Shown piece after piece: positions 45,730 to 54,773 of a DNA stretch of 64,000 nt. Below the pieces are notes generated by a model. That model saw nothing but the letters and a program-made list of their open reading frames with translations. It was not told where the DNA came from and did not search any database. Location: the NCBI RefSeq assembly GCF_000688515.1, contig NZ_JHZK01000011.1, forward strand, positions 37,045-101,044. The letters are read 5' to 3'. The first letter of the stretch is position 1, and every line of letters starts with the position of its first letter. Both the position numbers and the translations under genes were made by a program. The DNA is from Afifella pfennigii DSM 17143 (lineage in GTDB: Bacteria > Pseudomonadota > Alphaproteobacteria > Rhizobiales > Afifellaceae).

Positions 45730-46140
45730 TCAGTCCTCGTCGTCGTGTTTGAGGTCGCGCGCCACTTCCGGCGAATGCAGGAGCGCGTCGATCCTGGCAT
45801 CGTCCTCAAAGCGGGTGTCGAGCCGGAATTTTAGATCCGGCATGGAGCGCATCTGCTTTAGCGCCGGGGTGATCCTGCCGCGCAGAAAACGCGCGTTCCG
45901 GTTGAGCGCCTCGACCACGCCTTCGCCGTCCTCAATGCCAAGCGGATGCACCATGGCGGTGGCATGCTTCAGGTCGGCGGACATCCTCACCTCGGCGATC
46001 GTCACGATGACGCCGTCGAGAACGGGGTCGCTGACCTCGCCGCGCTGCAGGGTCTCCGCGAGCGCGTGGCGCACGAGCTCGCCGACGCGCAGCTGGCGCT
46101 GCGAGGGCTGACCGGAACGGGAAGCGTCGAAACGGGACAT
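45730..46140 (-). CDS. rbfA: Ribosome-binding factor A
   Basis: RbfA binds the 30S subunit during maturation of the 5' end of 16S rRNA. The 136 residues include RVGELVRHALAETLQRGEV (about 20-38) and VTIAEVRMSADLKHATAMV, the KH-type fold of the family. It lies one base from truB. A 194-base gap with two REP-like repeats separates it from infB. Confidence 0.95.
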   Translation of the reverse strand: MSRFDASRSGQPSQRQLRVGELVRHALAETLQRGEVSDPVLDGVIVTIAEVRMSADLKHATAMVHPLGIEDGEGVVEALNRNARFLRGRITPALKQMRSMPDLKFRLDTRFEDDARIDALLHSPEVARDLKHDDED

Positions 46141-46180
46141 CGTCGTCGGCTATCTGTGTGGGATAACGCTAGGGATGGTG

Positions 46181-46210
46181 GTCATGGCGGGGCTTCACCC
46201 TGCCATCCAT
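46181..46210 (-). repeat. REP-like palindromic element, unit C
   Basis: On the minus strand it reads ATGGATGGCAGGGTGAAGCC and ends CGCCATGAC, the same plan as units A and B at 23733 and 23811. It pairs in inverted orientation with unit D in the infB-rbfA gap. Confidence 0.5.
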
Positions 46211-46246
46211 GCCGGAACGGTCCGTCCCTGCTGCGGTTTTCGCCAA

Positions 46247-46273
46247 ATGGAGCGCCGGATCAAGTCCGGCGAC
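46247..46273 (+). repeat. REP-like palindromic element, unit D
   Basis: ATGGAGCGCCGGATCAAGTC continues to CGGCGAC. CGCCGGA and TCCGGCG form a 7-bp stem with a 4-base loop. It is the inverted partner of unit C. Confidence 0.5.
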
Positions 46274-46334
46274 GCGTAGGTCGACGGCGGAGCTTGCCGT
46301 CCATGCGCGGCCACCTTGTTGCAGCGTTGACGGG

Positions 46335-48935
46335 CTACAGCGTCCTTGCCACTTCCTCCACGCGGTAACATTCGATGACGTCGCCGACGCGCATATCCTG
46401 GTAGTTCTCGAAGGCCATGCCGCATTCCTGGCCGCCGGGCACTTCGCGGACCTCGTCCTTGAAGCGCTTCAGCGTCGACAGCTTGCCCTCGTGCACCACG
46501 ACATTGTCGCGGATGAGGCGCACGCCCGCCCCGCGCTCCACCTTGCCCTCCGTGACGCGGCAGCCGGCGACCTTGCCGACCTTGGTGATGTTGAACACCT
46601 CCAGGATCTCGGCGTTGCCGATGAAGGTCTCGCGCCGCTCCGGCGACAGGAGGCCGGACATGGCCGCCTTCACGTCGTCGGTGAGGTCGTAGATGATGTT
46701 GTAGTAGCGGATATCGACGCCATCGCGCTCGGCGGCCTCGCGCGCCTGCTTGTTGGCGCGCACGTTGAAGCCGATGACCATGGCGCCGGAGGCGGCCGCC
46801 AGCGTGATGTCGGATTCGGTGATGCCACCGACGCCGGCATGCATGATGTTGGCGCGCACCTCCTCGGTGGAGATCTTCTCCAAGGCTCCGACGATGGCTT
46901 CCACCGATCCCTGCACGTCGCCCTTGATGACCAGCGGCACGTTGCTCGTGCCCTCGGTCTGGAGCTGGTTCATCATCTGCTCCAGCGAGCCGCGCTGGCC
47001 GGTCTGGCGGGCGGCGTGCTTCTCGCGCTTGACGCGCTGGCGATACTCGCTGATCTCGCGGGCCCGCTGCTCGTTCTCCACCACGGCGACGCGGTCGCCG
47101 GCCGAAGGCGTGCCCTGGAAGCCGAGCACCTCCACCGGCATGGAGGGACCGGCCTCCTTCACCTGCTCGCCGTGATCGTCGATGAGGGCGCGGGCGCGTC
47201 CCCATTCGGAACCGGCGACGAGGATATCGCCGGCATTGAGCGTGCCGCGCTGCACGAGCACGGTGGCGACCGGGCCGCGGCCCTTGTCGAGCTCGGCCTC
47301 GATCACGATGCCCTCGGCGCTGCGATCGGCGTTGGCCTTCAGGTCGAGCAGTTCCGATTGCAGCAGCACCGCCTCCAGAAGGCCGTCGAGGTTCTGCCGC
47401 TTCAAGGCCGAGACCTCGACCTCCAGCGTCTCGCCGGACATGGATTCGGTGATCACCTCGTGCTGCAACAGCTCGGTCTTCACCCGGTTCGGGTCGGCCT
47501 CCGGCTTGTCGATCTTGTTGATCGCAACGATGATCGGCACCTCGGCGGCACGGGCGTGGTTGATGGCCTCGATGGTCTGCGGCATCACCCCGTCATCGGC
47601 GGCGACGACCAGGATCACGATGTCGGTCGCCTGGGCGCCGCGGGCGCGCATCGCGGTGAAGGCCGCGTGGCCCGGCGTGTCGATGAAGGTGATCTTCTGG
47701 CCGTTCTTCTCCACCTGGTAGGCGCCGATATGCTGGGTGATGCCACCGGCCTCGCCGGAGACCACATTGGCCTCGCGGATGGCGTCGAGCAGCGACGTCT
47801 TGCCGTGGTCGACATGGCCCATGATGGTGACGACCGGCGGCCGCTGATGCATGTCCTCGTCCGCATCCGGCTCGCCGAAGAGGCCTTCCTCCACGTCGGA
47901 GGCGGCGACGCGGCGCACATTGTGGCCCATCTCCTCGGCGACCAGCTGTGCCGTATCGGCATCGAGGATGTCGGTGATCTTCACCATCGTGCCCTGCTTC
48001 ATCAGAAGCCTGATGACGTCGACGGCGCGCTCGGCCATGCGGTTGGCGAGCTCCTGGACGGAGATCGCCTCCGGAATGGTGACGTCGCGGATGATCTTCT
48101 CTCCGGAGGGCGAGAACCCGGATTGCTGGCGCTTTTCCTTCTCGCGCTTGCGGCGGATGGAGGCAAGCGAGCGCTCGCGGTCGGCATCCTCCAGCGCGTT
48201 GGTCACGGTAAGGCGGCCGCGGCGGCGCTCGGCGCCGCCGGCGGTCTTCTTGGCCGGCTTGGCCGCATCGGGCCGTTTCGGCCGGACGACGGCGCGAATT
48301 TCCTTCGGCGCTTCTTCGGTGGTGCCGGTGGCGGCGGGCTGCTGCGGCGCGGGGCGCCCGGCGGCCTTCTCCTCCTCGCCGAGCCGCTTGCGCGCGGCTT
48401 CCTCGGCGCGGCGGCGCGTTTCGGCTTCGGTGGCCTTGCGGGCCTCCTCTTCCTCCTTGCGGCGCTGCGCTTCGGCGCGCTCCTTGGCGAGCCGCTCTTC
48501 CTCTTCGGCGCGCCGGCGCGCATCCTCCTCGGCGCGCTGCCGCTCCTCCGCCTCACGTACGCGGGCATCGGCGAGCGCCTGCATACGGGCGCCGCGCTCC
48601 TCTTCGGTCAGCGTCTTCAACACCATGCCGCTGCGCCCGCGCCCGCTCGGGGCGGCAGGCGCAGGTGTCTCCGCGCGTGGTCTCGGCGGCGCCGGCTGGT
48701 GCGGCGCTGGGCTCGGCGCGGCGGGCCGCGCGGGCGCCGGCGCGGCGCTCTCCTGATGTCCGTCACCACGCTCGCCCGGCGTCAGCACGCGGCGGCGCTT
48801 CTTCTCCACCACGACCGATTTGGAACGTCCGCCGGAAAAGCTCTGGCGCACCGTGCCCGTATCGCGTCCGATAGACAGCGTCTTGCGTCCACCTGAACGG
48901 AGGGTCTTGTCGCCTTTGCTTGTCGTCTCGCTCAT
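46335..48935 (-). CDS. infB: Translation initiation factor IF-2
   Basis: IF-2 is the GTPase that places initiator tRNA on the 30S subunit and promotes subunit joining. The 866 residues begin [21 protein letters not shown] long charged Ala/Glu/Arg-rich region (about 60-260) is followed by the IF2 N-terminal domain and the G domain with GHVDHGKTS at 373-381, DTPGHAAF and NKIDKPEAD. Domains II-IV end in [17 protein letters not shown]. The ATG at 48935 gives the family start, although the frame remains open to 49079. It follows the ylxR-like gene after 13 bases. Confidence 0.97.
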   Translation of the reverse strand: MSETTSKGDKTLRSGGRKTLSIGRDTGTVRQSFSGGRSKSVVVEKKRRRVLTPGERGDGHQESAAPAPARPAAPSPAPHQPAPPRPRAETPAPAAPSGRGRSGMVLKTLTEEERGARMQALADARVREAEERQRAEEDARRRAEEEERLAKERAEAQRRKEEEEARKATEAETRRRAEEAARKRLGEEEKAAGRPAPQQPAATGTTEEAPKEIRAVVRPKRPDAAKPAKKTAGGAERRRGRLTVTNALEDADRERSLASIRRKREKEKRQQSGFSPSGEKIIRDVTIPEAISVQELANRMAERAVDVIRLLMKQGTMVKITDILDADTAQLVAEEMGHNVRRVAASDVEEGLFGEPDADEDMHQRPPVVTIMGHVDHGKTSLLDAIREANVVSGEAGGITQHIGAYQVEKNGQKITFIDTPGHAAFTAMRARGAQATDIVILVVAADDGVMPQTIEAINHARAAEVPIIVAINKIDKPEADPNRVKTELLQHEVITESMSGETLEVEVSALKRQNLDGLLEAVLLQSELLDLKANADRSAEGIVIEAELDKGRGPVATVLVQRGTLNAGDILVAGSEWGRARALIDDHGEQVKEAGPSMPVEVLGFQGTPSAGDRVAVVENEQRAREISEYRQRVKREKHAARQTGQRGSLEQMMNQLQTEGTSNVPLVIKGDVQGSVEAIVGALEKISTEEVRANIMHAGVGGITESDITLAAASGAMVIGFNVRANKQAREAAERDGVDIRYYNIIYDLTDDVKAAMSGLLSPERRETFIGNAEILEVFNITKVGKVAGCRVTEGKVERGAGVRLIRDNVVVHEGKLSTLKRFKDEVREVPGGQECGMAFENYQDMRVGDVIECYRVEEVARTL

Positions 48936-48948
48936 GCCACTTCCTAGT

Positions 48949-49647
48949 TCACCGCCCACTGGCGATGTCATCGTTCGTTTCGTGCTCTGACGGCCGCCGG
49001 TTTCCGTTATCGAAGCGGAGGTTGCGCCGCGCCGCGCTGAGGAAGCTCTCGCTTGCCGCGCCGCGCAGCACGGCAGCATGTATCACATGTGAGCGCCCCA
49101 ATGCCAAATCCAATTCCGCAGAGGTAAAGCCGGTCATAAGCAACGGCGCTCTCTTGGCGCCCGCCCCCGCACCCGACTGTCCCTTGCGCGCCGCCGCCGC
49201 CAGCTTGGCGACGCCGTCCTCTGCCGCTTCGCGCGCATGCAGGAGGGCGGAAGCCTCGCCGCTCTTCAAGGCCGCCTCGACCTTGGTGAAGCCCGATACC
49301 GCCTGGCGCGCCCTGGCGGCAAGTCCGAGCCGGCCGAGAAGCTGACGCTTCAAGAGCTCCGCCACCTTCTCCGCGAGATCCTCCGGCACCGCGACCTTGG
49401 ACTTCAGCGCCCGCTCGAAGACTTTGCGGCGCGAAGCTTCCTCAATGACGGAGCGCCGACCCTCCAACCACATGCCGCGGCCCGGCAGGCGGGCCTTCAG
49501 ATCCGCCACCAGGATGCCGTCCGGACCGGCGACGAAGCGGATGAGCTCGTCTTCCGGCAGGACCTTGCGGGAGAGGGCGCAAATACGCGTTCTCCCCATT
49601 TTGGGTCCCGCATGCTTTTCTGCAAGGTCCGGCTGCCGGGCGCTCAC
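48949..49647 (-). CDS. YlxR (DUF448) / L7Ae-like RNA-binding protein
   Basis: A 232-residue two-domain protein. The N-terminal YlxR domain (about 17-90) has [27 protein letters not shown] and [12 protein letters not shown]. The C-terminal L7Ae/L30e-like domain (about 95-205) has [21 protein letters not shown]. YlxR proteins bind RNA and have been linked to RNase P in Firmicutes; the alphaproteobacterial fusion is uncharacterised. The usual first cysteine pattern (R-x-C) is kept as RTRIC. It overlaps the nusA stop by four bases and precedes infB. Confidence 0.92.
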   Translation of the reverse strand: MSARQPDLAEKHAGPKMGRTRICALSRKVLPEDELIRFVAGPDGILVADLKARLPGRGMWLEGRRSVIEEASRRKVFERALKSKVAVPEDLAEKVAELLKRQLLGRLGLAARARQAVSGFTKVEAALKSGEASALLHAREAAEDGVAKLAAAARKGQSGAGAGAKRAPLLMTGFTSAELDLALGRSHVIHAAVLRGAASESFLSAARRNLRFDNGNRRPSEHETNDDIASGR

Positions 49648-51263
49648 GTCGTCGCGCTCTCCTCTTCGCTTTCCTCGCTCTCTTCACCTTCGACGTCTTC
49701 CGGCGGCGCCAGATCCGCTTCGGTGACGATGCCGGCCTTGAGGCGGGCCGCCATCACCATCTCCTCGGCCTCTTCGCGCGACAGGTCGAAGCCGTCGAGG
49801 ATGCCTTCAAAGCGCTGCGTCTCGCCGTTCTTGCGCTCCGTCCAGCCGACGAGATCGTCGGCGGCGCAATAGGCAAGGTCCTCAACGCTCTTCACCTCGT
49901 TCTTGCCGAAGGCGACCAGCATCGCCGTGGTAACGCCCGGCACCTCCTTCAGCTCGTCGGCGACGCCGAGCACCTTGCGCTCCTCGTCCTGCGCCGCCTC
50001 CAGCGCTTCCATGTATTCGCGCGCCCGCGTCTGCAACTCCTCGGCGGTCTCCTCGTCGAAGCCCTCGATGGCGGCGAGCTCGTCGAGATCCACGAAGGCG
50101 ACTTCCTCCACATTGGAGAAGCCTTCCGAGGCGAGGAGCTGGGACATCATCTCGTCGACGTCGAGCGCCTCCTGGAAGAGCTCGGAGCGCTCCTGGAACT
50201 CCTTCTGGCGGCGCTCCGATTCCTCGTCCTCGGTGAGGATGTCGATATCCCAGCCGGTGAGCTGCGAGGCCAGGCGCACATTCTGGCCGCGCCTGCCGAT
50301 GGCGAGCGACAGCTGGTCCTCCGGCACCACCACCTCGATGCGCTCCGCATCCTCGTCGAGGACGACCTTGCTGACCTCGGCCGGCTGCAGGGCGTTGACG
50401 ATGAAGGTCGCCGCATCCGGCGACCAGGGGATGATGTCGATGCGCTCGCCCTGCAGCTCGCCGACCACGGCCTGGACGCGCGAGCCGCGCATGCCGACGC
50501 AGGCGCCGACCGGATCGATGGAGCTGTCGTTGGAGATGACGGCGATCTTGGCGCGCGAGCCCGGATCGCGCGCGACCGACTTGATCTCGATGATGCCGTC
50601 GTAGATTTCCGGCACTTCCATGGTGAAGAGCTTGGCCATGAACTGCGGATGCGTGCGCGACAGGAAGATCTGCGGCCCGCGCTGCTCGCGCCTGACGTCG
50701 TAGACATAGGCCCGCACCCGGTCGCCGTAGCGGAAGGTCTCGCGGGGAATGAGTTCGTCGCGGCGGATGATGGCCTCGGCGCGGCCGAGATCGGCGACGA
50801 CATTGCCGTATTCGACGCGCTTGACCGTGCCGTTGACGATCTCGCCGATGCGGTCCTTGTAATCCTCGTACTGGCGCTCGCGCTCCGCGTCGCGCACCTT
50901 CTGCATGATCACCTGCTTGGCCGACTGGGCGGCGACGCGCCCGTAATCGAGCGGCGGCAGCGGCTCGGAGATGAAATCGCCGACCTGGGCGGCCGGATTG
51001 CGCGCGCGCGCATCCTCCACCGCGATCTGGGTGGCGAAGTCCTCAGGCGTTTCCACCACCTCCAGCAGCCGCTGCAGGCGGATATCGCCGGTCTTGGGAT
51101 CGATTTCGGCGCGCACATCGGTCTCCGCGCCGTAGCGCGACTTCGCCGCCTTCTGGATCGCATCCTCCATGGCGGCGATGACGATCTGCCGATCGATCGA
51201 TTTCTCCCGCGCCACCGCATCGGCGATCTGCAGAAGCTCGAGCCTGTTTGCACTGACTGCCAT
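49644..51263 (-). CDS. nusA: Transcription termination/antitermination factor NusA
   Basis: NusA binds RNA polymerase and nascent RNA and modulates pausing, termination and antitermination. The 539 residues contain the N-terminal polymerase-binding domain ([20 protein letters not shown]), an S1 domain (about 135-200), two KH domains ([47 protein letters not shown]), and C-terminal helix-hairpin-helix repeats with an acidic tail. The ATG at 51263 is preferred over the open frame from 51290. It lies 54 bases after rimP. Confidence 0.97.
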   Translation of the reverse strand: MAVSANRLELLQIADAVAREKSIDRQIVIAAMEDAIQKAAKSRYGAETDVRAEIDPKTGDIRLQRLLEVVETPEDFATQIAVEDARARNPAAQVGDFISEPLPPLDYGRVAAQSAKQVIMQKVRDAERERQYEDYKDRIGEIVNGTVKRVEYGNVVADLGRAEAIIRRDELIPRETFRYGDRVRAYVYDVRREQRGPQIFLSRTHPQFMAKLFTMEVPEIYDGIIEIKSVARDPGSRAKIAVISNDSSIDPVGACVGMRGSRVQAVVGELQGERIDIIPWSPDAATFIVNALQPAEVSKVVLDEDAERIEVVVPEDQLSLAIGRRGQNVRLASQLTGWDIDILTEDEESERRQKEFQERSELFQEALDVDEMMSQLLASEGFSNVEEVAFVDLDELAAIEGFDEETAEELQTRAREYMEALEAAQDEERKVLGVADELKEVPGVTTAMLVAFGKNEVKSVEDLAYCAADDLVGWTERKNGETQRFEGILDGFDLSREEAEEMVMAARLKAGIVTEADLAPPEDVEGEESEESEEESATT

Positions 51264-51317
51264 CGGACAGCTCCGTTCTGGCGGCCCCAAAAGGGCCTGT
51301 TCACAATCGAAAACCCG

Positions 51318-51884
51318 TTACGCGTCCCGTGGCTCGGCCTGCACCGCGGCGATCAAGGCGTCGGTGAGCACGAGCTTGGCCTCGGCCATCTCCGCGAGCG
51401 GCAGCCAGACATCCTCGCTGCCGCCCTCCGCGGCAATGCGCAGACCGGCTTGCCCGTCGGCAAGGCCGAGAAGGATGCCGCGAAAGCGCTTGCGCCCCGC
51501 CTGCATCGCTTCCATCTCGATTTTGGCCTCGTGCCCCGCCCAGAGCTCGAAATCCTTCGGCCGCGTCAGCGGCCGGTCGATGCCGGGCGAGGAGACTTCC
51601 AGATGGTAGGGCCGGCCGATGAGGTCGGCGACGTCGAGCGCCGGCGACAGATCGCGGCTGATCGCCTCGCAATCGTCGATGCCCATCGTGCCGTCCGGCC
51701 GCTCGGCCATCACCTGCACGGTCATGCCGTTCTGGCCCGTCACCTTCACCCGCACGAGCTCGTAGCCGAGGCCCTCCGCCACCGGCCCGGCGATATGGGC
51801 GATGCGCGCCTCAAGTCCGCTCTCGCGCACGATCCGGCGCTGCGGGGCACCCTCCGGGCTCCAATTCGCCTGTGGTTCGGCCAT
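51318..51884 (-). CDS. rimP: Ribosome maturation factor RimP
   Basis: RimP helps assemble the 30S subunit. The 188 residues begin [15 protein letters not shown], with [39 protein letters not shown] and [20 protein letters not shown], the central family motifs. The ATG at 51884 has AGGAG seven bases upstream. It is the first gene of the rimP-nusA-ylxR-infB unit, with a promoter and a terminator-like hairpin in its leader. Confidence 0.96.
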   Translation of the reverse strand: MAEPQANWSPEGAPQRRIVRESGLEARIAHIAGPVAEGLGYELVRVKVTGQNGMTVQVMAERPDGTMGIDDCEAISRDLSPALDVADLIGRPYHLEVSSPGIDRPLTRPKDFELWAGHEAKIEMEAMQAGRKRFRGILLGLADGQAGLRIAAEGGSEDVWLPLAEMAEAKLVLTDALIAAVQAEPRDA

Positions 51885-51917
51885 AGGACTCCTGCGGGCG
51901 CGGCCCGCCTGCGGCAA

Positions 51918-51949
51918 TAAAAAAGAGCGGGACCCGGAGGACCCACTCT
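51918..51949 (-). terminator. Attenuator-like terminator in the rimP leader
   Basis: On the minus strand AGAGTGGG and CCCGCTCT (one G-U pair) form an 8-bp stem with a 10-base loop followed by TTTTTTATT, 34 bases before the rimP ATG and downstream of a good promoter. No gene lies between promoter and hairpin, so it can act as a conditional terminator of the operon. Confidence 0.75.
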
Positions 51950-51979
51950 CGATGTTGGATTCGAGAATTTGTTGCTAGC

Positions 51980-52008
51980 GGTATACGTTTTCGCCCGCAG
52001 CTTTTCAA
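51980..52008 (-). promoter_or_regulatory. Sigma-70-type promoter of the rimP-nusA-infB operon
   Basis: On the minus strand TTGAAA, 17 bases, then TATACC, with five and four matches to consensus and ideal spacing. The start site would be near 51973, giving a leader of about 90 bases that contains the attenuator-like hairpin. Confidence 0.6.
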
Positions 52009-52048
52009 GCCACCTGCGTTGTCCGGCAAAGATGAGCGACGCGCTTCT

Positions 52049-53008
52049 TCAGGCCCGGGCGAAAACCAGGATCGCCGCCGCCAGATCCTCCAGCGCCGTG
52101 CCGACCGATTTGAACAAGGTGATCTGGTCGTAAAAGCGGCGCCCGGCGCGCTCCCCGCGGGTGAGCTCGAAAAGGTCGGCGGCGATGTCCTCCGGCGCGA
52201 TCAGCCCGCTTGCGAGCGGCTGCACGATGTCGCCCGCCTCCTTGGTCGCGCCCGCCCGCGTATCGACGAAGAGCCGCGCCCGCCGTATCGCCTCGTCGTT
52301 GGCCTCGCGCATATCCGGCCGGAAGGCGCCGACGAGATCGAGATGGGCGCCGGCCTTCAGCCACGCCCCGTCGATCAGCGGCTCGCTTGCCAGCGTCGCG
52401 CAGGAGACGATGTCGGCGCCGCGCACCGCCGCTTCCAGATCCTGCGTGGCGCTGACGCGGTAGCGCCGGCCACGAAGCCTTTCGGCGAGCTTGGCCGCCT
52501 TTTCCGGCCGCCGGTTCCAGATCAGCACCTCGCCGATCGGCCGCATGGCGGCATGCGCCTCGATGAGATAGGGCGCCAGCGCCCCCGCGCCGACCATCAG
52601 CAGGCGATGCGCGTCGGGCCGGGCGAGATAGGCGGTGGCGAGGCCGGAGGCGGCGGCGGTGCGCCACAGCGTCAGGGCCGAGCCGTCGATCAGCGCCAGC
52701 GGCTCGCCGCCCTTGCCGGAAAAGAGCACGTAGACGCCGGCCACCGCCGGGCGCCCGCGCTCCGCATTGCCGGGATAGACGGTGACGATCTTCACGCCGA
52801 CATAGCCGCGCTCCGAATGGCCTTGCGCGGCAAAGTCGCTCCAGGCCGGCATCAGCAGGAGCGTCGCATCCGCCTGGTCCGGCAGGGCGATATCGTGATG
52901 GTGGCGCAGCGGCGTCACGGCGCCGCTGCGGAAGGCCGTTCGCAGCGTCTCGATGAGGTCGGGAAAGGTGAGGACCTGCGCGACGTCGCTTGCGGGGATG
53001 ATCCGCAT
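52049..53008 (-). CDS. Ornithine cyclodeaminase / mu-crystallin family protein
   Basis: A 319-residue NAD-dependent enzyme of the family that includes ornithine cyclodeaminase, alanine dehydrogenase of archaea and ketimine reductases. The start MRIIPASDVAQVLTFPDLIE is standard. Substrate residues fall in GVKIVTVYPGNAERG, the dinucleotide loop in LLMVGAGALAPYLIEAH, and the C-terminal signature FKSVGTALEDLAAA is clear. The true substrate cannot be named from motifs. It lies 24 bases downstream of lapA on the same strand. Confidence 0.88.
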   Translation of the reverse strand: MRIIPASDVAQVLTFPDLIETLRTAFRSGAVTPLRHHHDIALPDQADATLLLMPAWSDFAAQGHSERGYVGVKIVTVYPGNAERGRPAVAGVYVLFSGKGGEPLALIDGSALTLWRTAAASGLATAYLARPDAHRLLMVGAGALAPYLIEAHAAMRPIGEVLIWNRRPEKAAKLAERLRGRRYRVSATQDLEAAVRGADIVSCATLASEPLIDGAWLKAGAHLDLVGAFRPDMREANDEAIRRARLFVDTRAGATKEAGDIVQPLASGLIAPEDIAADLFELTRGERAGRRFYDQITLFKSVGTALEDLAAAILVFARA

Positions 53009-53032
53009 GCGTTTCGGCTTCGGCCGAAAGGC

Positions 53033-53380
53033 TCAGTGATGAGCCGGACCGGCCAGGAGCCCGGCATTCTCCTGCCCGGCATCCTCGGCCCGTCTCGCGC
53101 GGGCCTGCCACATGGCGGCTTCGTTGCGCTGCCGGCGCGCCTGACGCCGATGCTTGCGCTGGCCGTTCCAGGTGACGACGCCCCCGGCGATCGCCCCGAG
53201 CGCGAAGGCGGCGAAGCCGATCTGATAGAGGGCGAGCTCGACGCTCAGTACCTCGTCGGTCGAATCGAAGGGATTGAGATGCAGCGTCACCATCTGGTCA
53301 TTGGCCACGGCCAGAAGCGCCGCCACGACGAGGATCGGCAACAGCACGATCCATTTCAGAAGCCACGCGAGTTTCGCCAC
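53033..53380 (-). CDS. lapA: LapA (DUF1049) family membrane protein
   Basis: A 115-residue inner-membrane protein with two helices, about 7-27 and 50-70, joined by a short periplasmic loop with the family motif NDQMVTLHLNPF. The cytosolic tail is charged and helical (NGQRKHRRQARRQRNEAAMW). In E. coli LapA works with LapB in controlling lipopolysaccharide synthesis; no lapB is adjacent here. It starts 4 bases after the ihfB stop, an arrangement shared with other proteobacteria. Confidence 0.88.
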   Translation of the reverse strand: MAKLAWLLKWIVLLPILVVAALLAVANDQMVTLHLNPFDSTDEVLSVELALYQIGFAAFALGAIAGGVVTWNGQRKHRRQARRQRNEAAMWQARARRAEDAGQENAGLLAGPAHH

Positions 53381-53384
53381 CGTC

Positions 53385-53672
53385 CTACTCGCCTCCGCCG
53401 TTCAGTCGCATGCGCATTTCCTTACCGGTCTTGAAGAAGGGGACGTATTTCTCCGCCACCGAGACCGATTCGCCGGTACGGGGGTTGCGCCCCGTGCGGG
53501 CCGGCCGGTTCTTGACGGAAAAAGCCCCGAAACCTCTCAGCTCTACACGATCTCCGCGGCATAGAGCGCTGACGATCTCTTCCAGAATTGCGTTCACAAT
53601 CGCTTCCACATCCCGCTGGTAAAGATGCGGATTGCGGTCGGCAAGCTTTTGCACGAGCTCCGACTTGATCAT
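53385..53672 (-). CDS. ihfB: Integration host factor beta subunit
   Basis: IHF is a sequence-specific DNA-bending heterodimer acting in replication initiation, recombination and promoters. The 95 residues begin [20 protein letters not shown]. The DNA-binding signature is [20 protein letters not shown] (about 47-66), including the intercalating proline arm. IHF also acts at the Caulobacter origin. It lies 10 bases after sppA and precedes lapA. Confidence 0.96.
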   Translation of the reverse strand: MIKSELVQKLADRNPHLYQRDVEAIVNAILEEIVSALCRGDRVELRGFGAFSVKNRPARTGRNPRTGESVSVAEKYVPFFKTGKEMRMRLNGGGE

Positions 53673-53682
53673 CGCCGGCCCC

Positions 53683-54645
53683 CTAGCGATCTGATCTTAT
53701 TGACGAATCACCCTGCCAAACGGAAACGAGGCCGTCAACTGCTAAGCGCTCCGGAATCTGGATAAGCACTGAAGAAATGCGCTCGTCGACACCGAAGGCT
53801 TGCAGAAGAAAGGCAAGGGTTGCTGCAGTGAAATCACCAAAATCGTAGTTGTTTTTCTTCCAATCTTTCGCCGGAAGGTCGGTGGATATGGAATGCGCGC
53901 TTTCAAGCCAGGCGCGCGCCGTGTCTTCATCGCCCACTTCATCGACGAGACCGTTATCGGCCGCCTGCCGGCCGGTGAAGATTCGCCCGTCGGCGAGCGA
54001 GCGGGCCTGCCCCGCCTGCAACTCCCGCCGTTCCGCCACCAGGCCGACGAACCAGTCGTAGGAGCTGTCGATGACGCCCTGCACCATGGCGATGGCCTCC
54101 GGGCTCGGCTCTTCGAAGGGCGTCGGCTCGCCTTTGAGCGGCGTGCTTTTGACCTCCACATAGTCGATGCCGATCTTGCCCAGCAGCTCCTCAAGCGTGG
54201 CGAACTGGAAGATGACGCCGATGGAGCCGGTGATGGCGGTCTCGCGCGCGACAATATGCTCCGCGCCGATGGCGGTCATATAGGCGGCGGAAGCTCCAAG
54301 CCCGTCGATGAGGGCGACGACGGGCTTTTTCTCCGCCGCCTCGCGCACGGCCCGGTAGAGCGCCTCGCCGCCGGTCGCCGCGCCGCCGGGGGAATCGATG
54401 CGAACGATGATGGCCTTGACCGATTTGGAGCGCGCCGCCTTCTTCAGCGTCTCCACCGCATCGGGCCTTGTCGGGATGAAGCCGTCGACGGAAATGCGCG
54501 CCACCTGGGCGCCGCTGCCGCCGAGCCAGCCCGCCGAGCCGACGATGGCGATGATGGCGACGATGGCGACGACAAAAGCGGTCACGCGCCAGAAGCTGGC
54601 GCGCCGTCTCAATCGCCGCCTTTCGATGAGATCTTCAGCATCCAT
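53683..54645 (-). CDS. sppA: Signal peptide peptidase SppA (short form)
   Basis: SppA is a membrane-bound serine protease that degrades cleaved signal peptides. The 320 residues have a membrane helix at about 20-40 and the S49 peptidase domain. The nucleophile Ser119 is in [11 protein letters not shown], preceded by [16 protein letters not shown], with TGSIGVIF and [12 protein letters not shown] following. This is the single-domain form, not the long E. coli form. AAGGAGG precedes the ATG at 54645; the frame is open to 54708. It is divergent from mutS and upstream of ihfB. Confidence 0.94.
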   Translation of the reverse strand: MDAEDLIERRRLRRRASFWRVTAFVVAIVAIIAIVGSAGWLGGSGAQVARISVDGFIPTRPDAVETLKKAARSKSVKAIIVRIDSPGGAATGGEALYRAVREAAEKKPVVALIDGLGASAAYMTAIGAEHIVARETAITGSIGVIFQFATLEELLGKIGIDYVEVKSTPLKGEPTPFEEPSPEAIAMVQGVIDSSYDWFVGLVAERRELQAGQARSLADGRIFTGRQAADNGLVDEVGDEDTARAWLESAHSISTDLPAKDWKKNNYDFGDFTAATLAFLLQAFGVDERISSVLIQIPERLAVDGLVSVWQGDSSIRSDR

Positions 54646-54773
54646 GGCCGCCTCCTTTTGGCGAGGTAGCAGCCGGGGCCCCCAGCCGCAAGCGCGACGA
54701 AGGCCCAAGGAATGTCGTGGGCGAGGAGTGCGCTATTGTGGCATCACCCCGGCGCTGCCGCTAGACTTCGCCG

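Noticed and set aside
46209..48896. 895-codon open frame on the plus strand opposite infB
   Set aside because: It lies wholly antisense to infB, and its His/Asp/Leu/Ala-rich composition is what the reverse complement of a GC-rich gene gives. No domain is recognisable.
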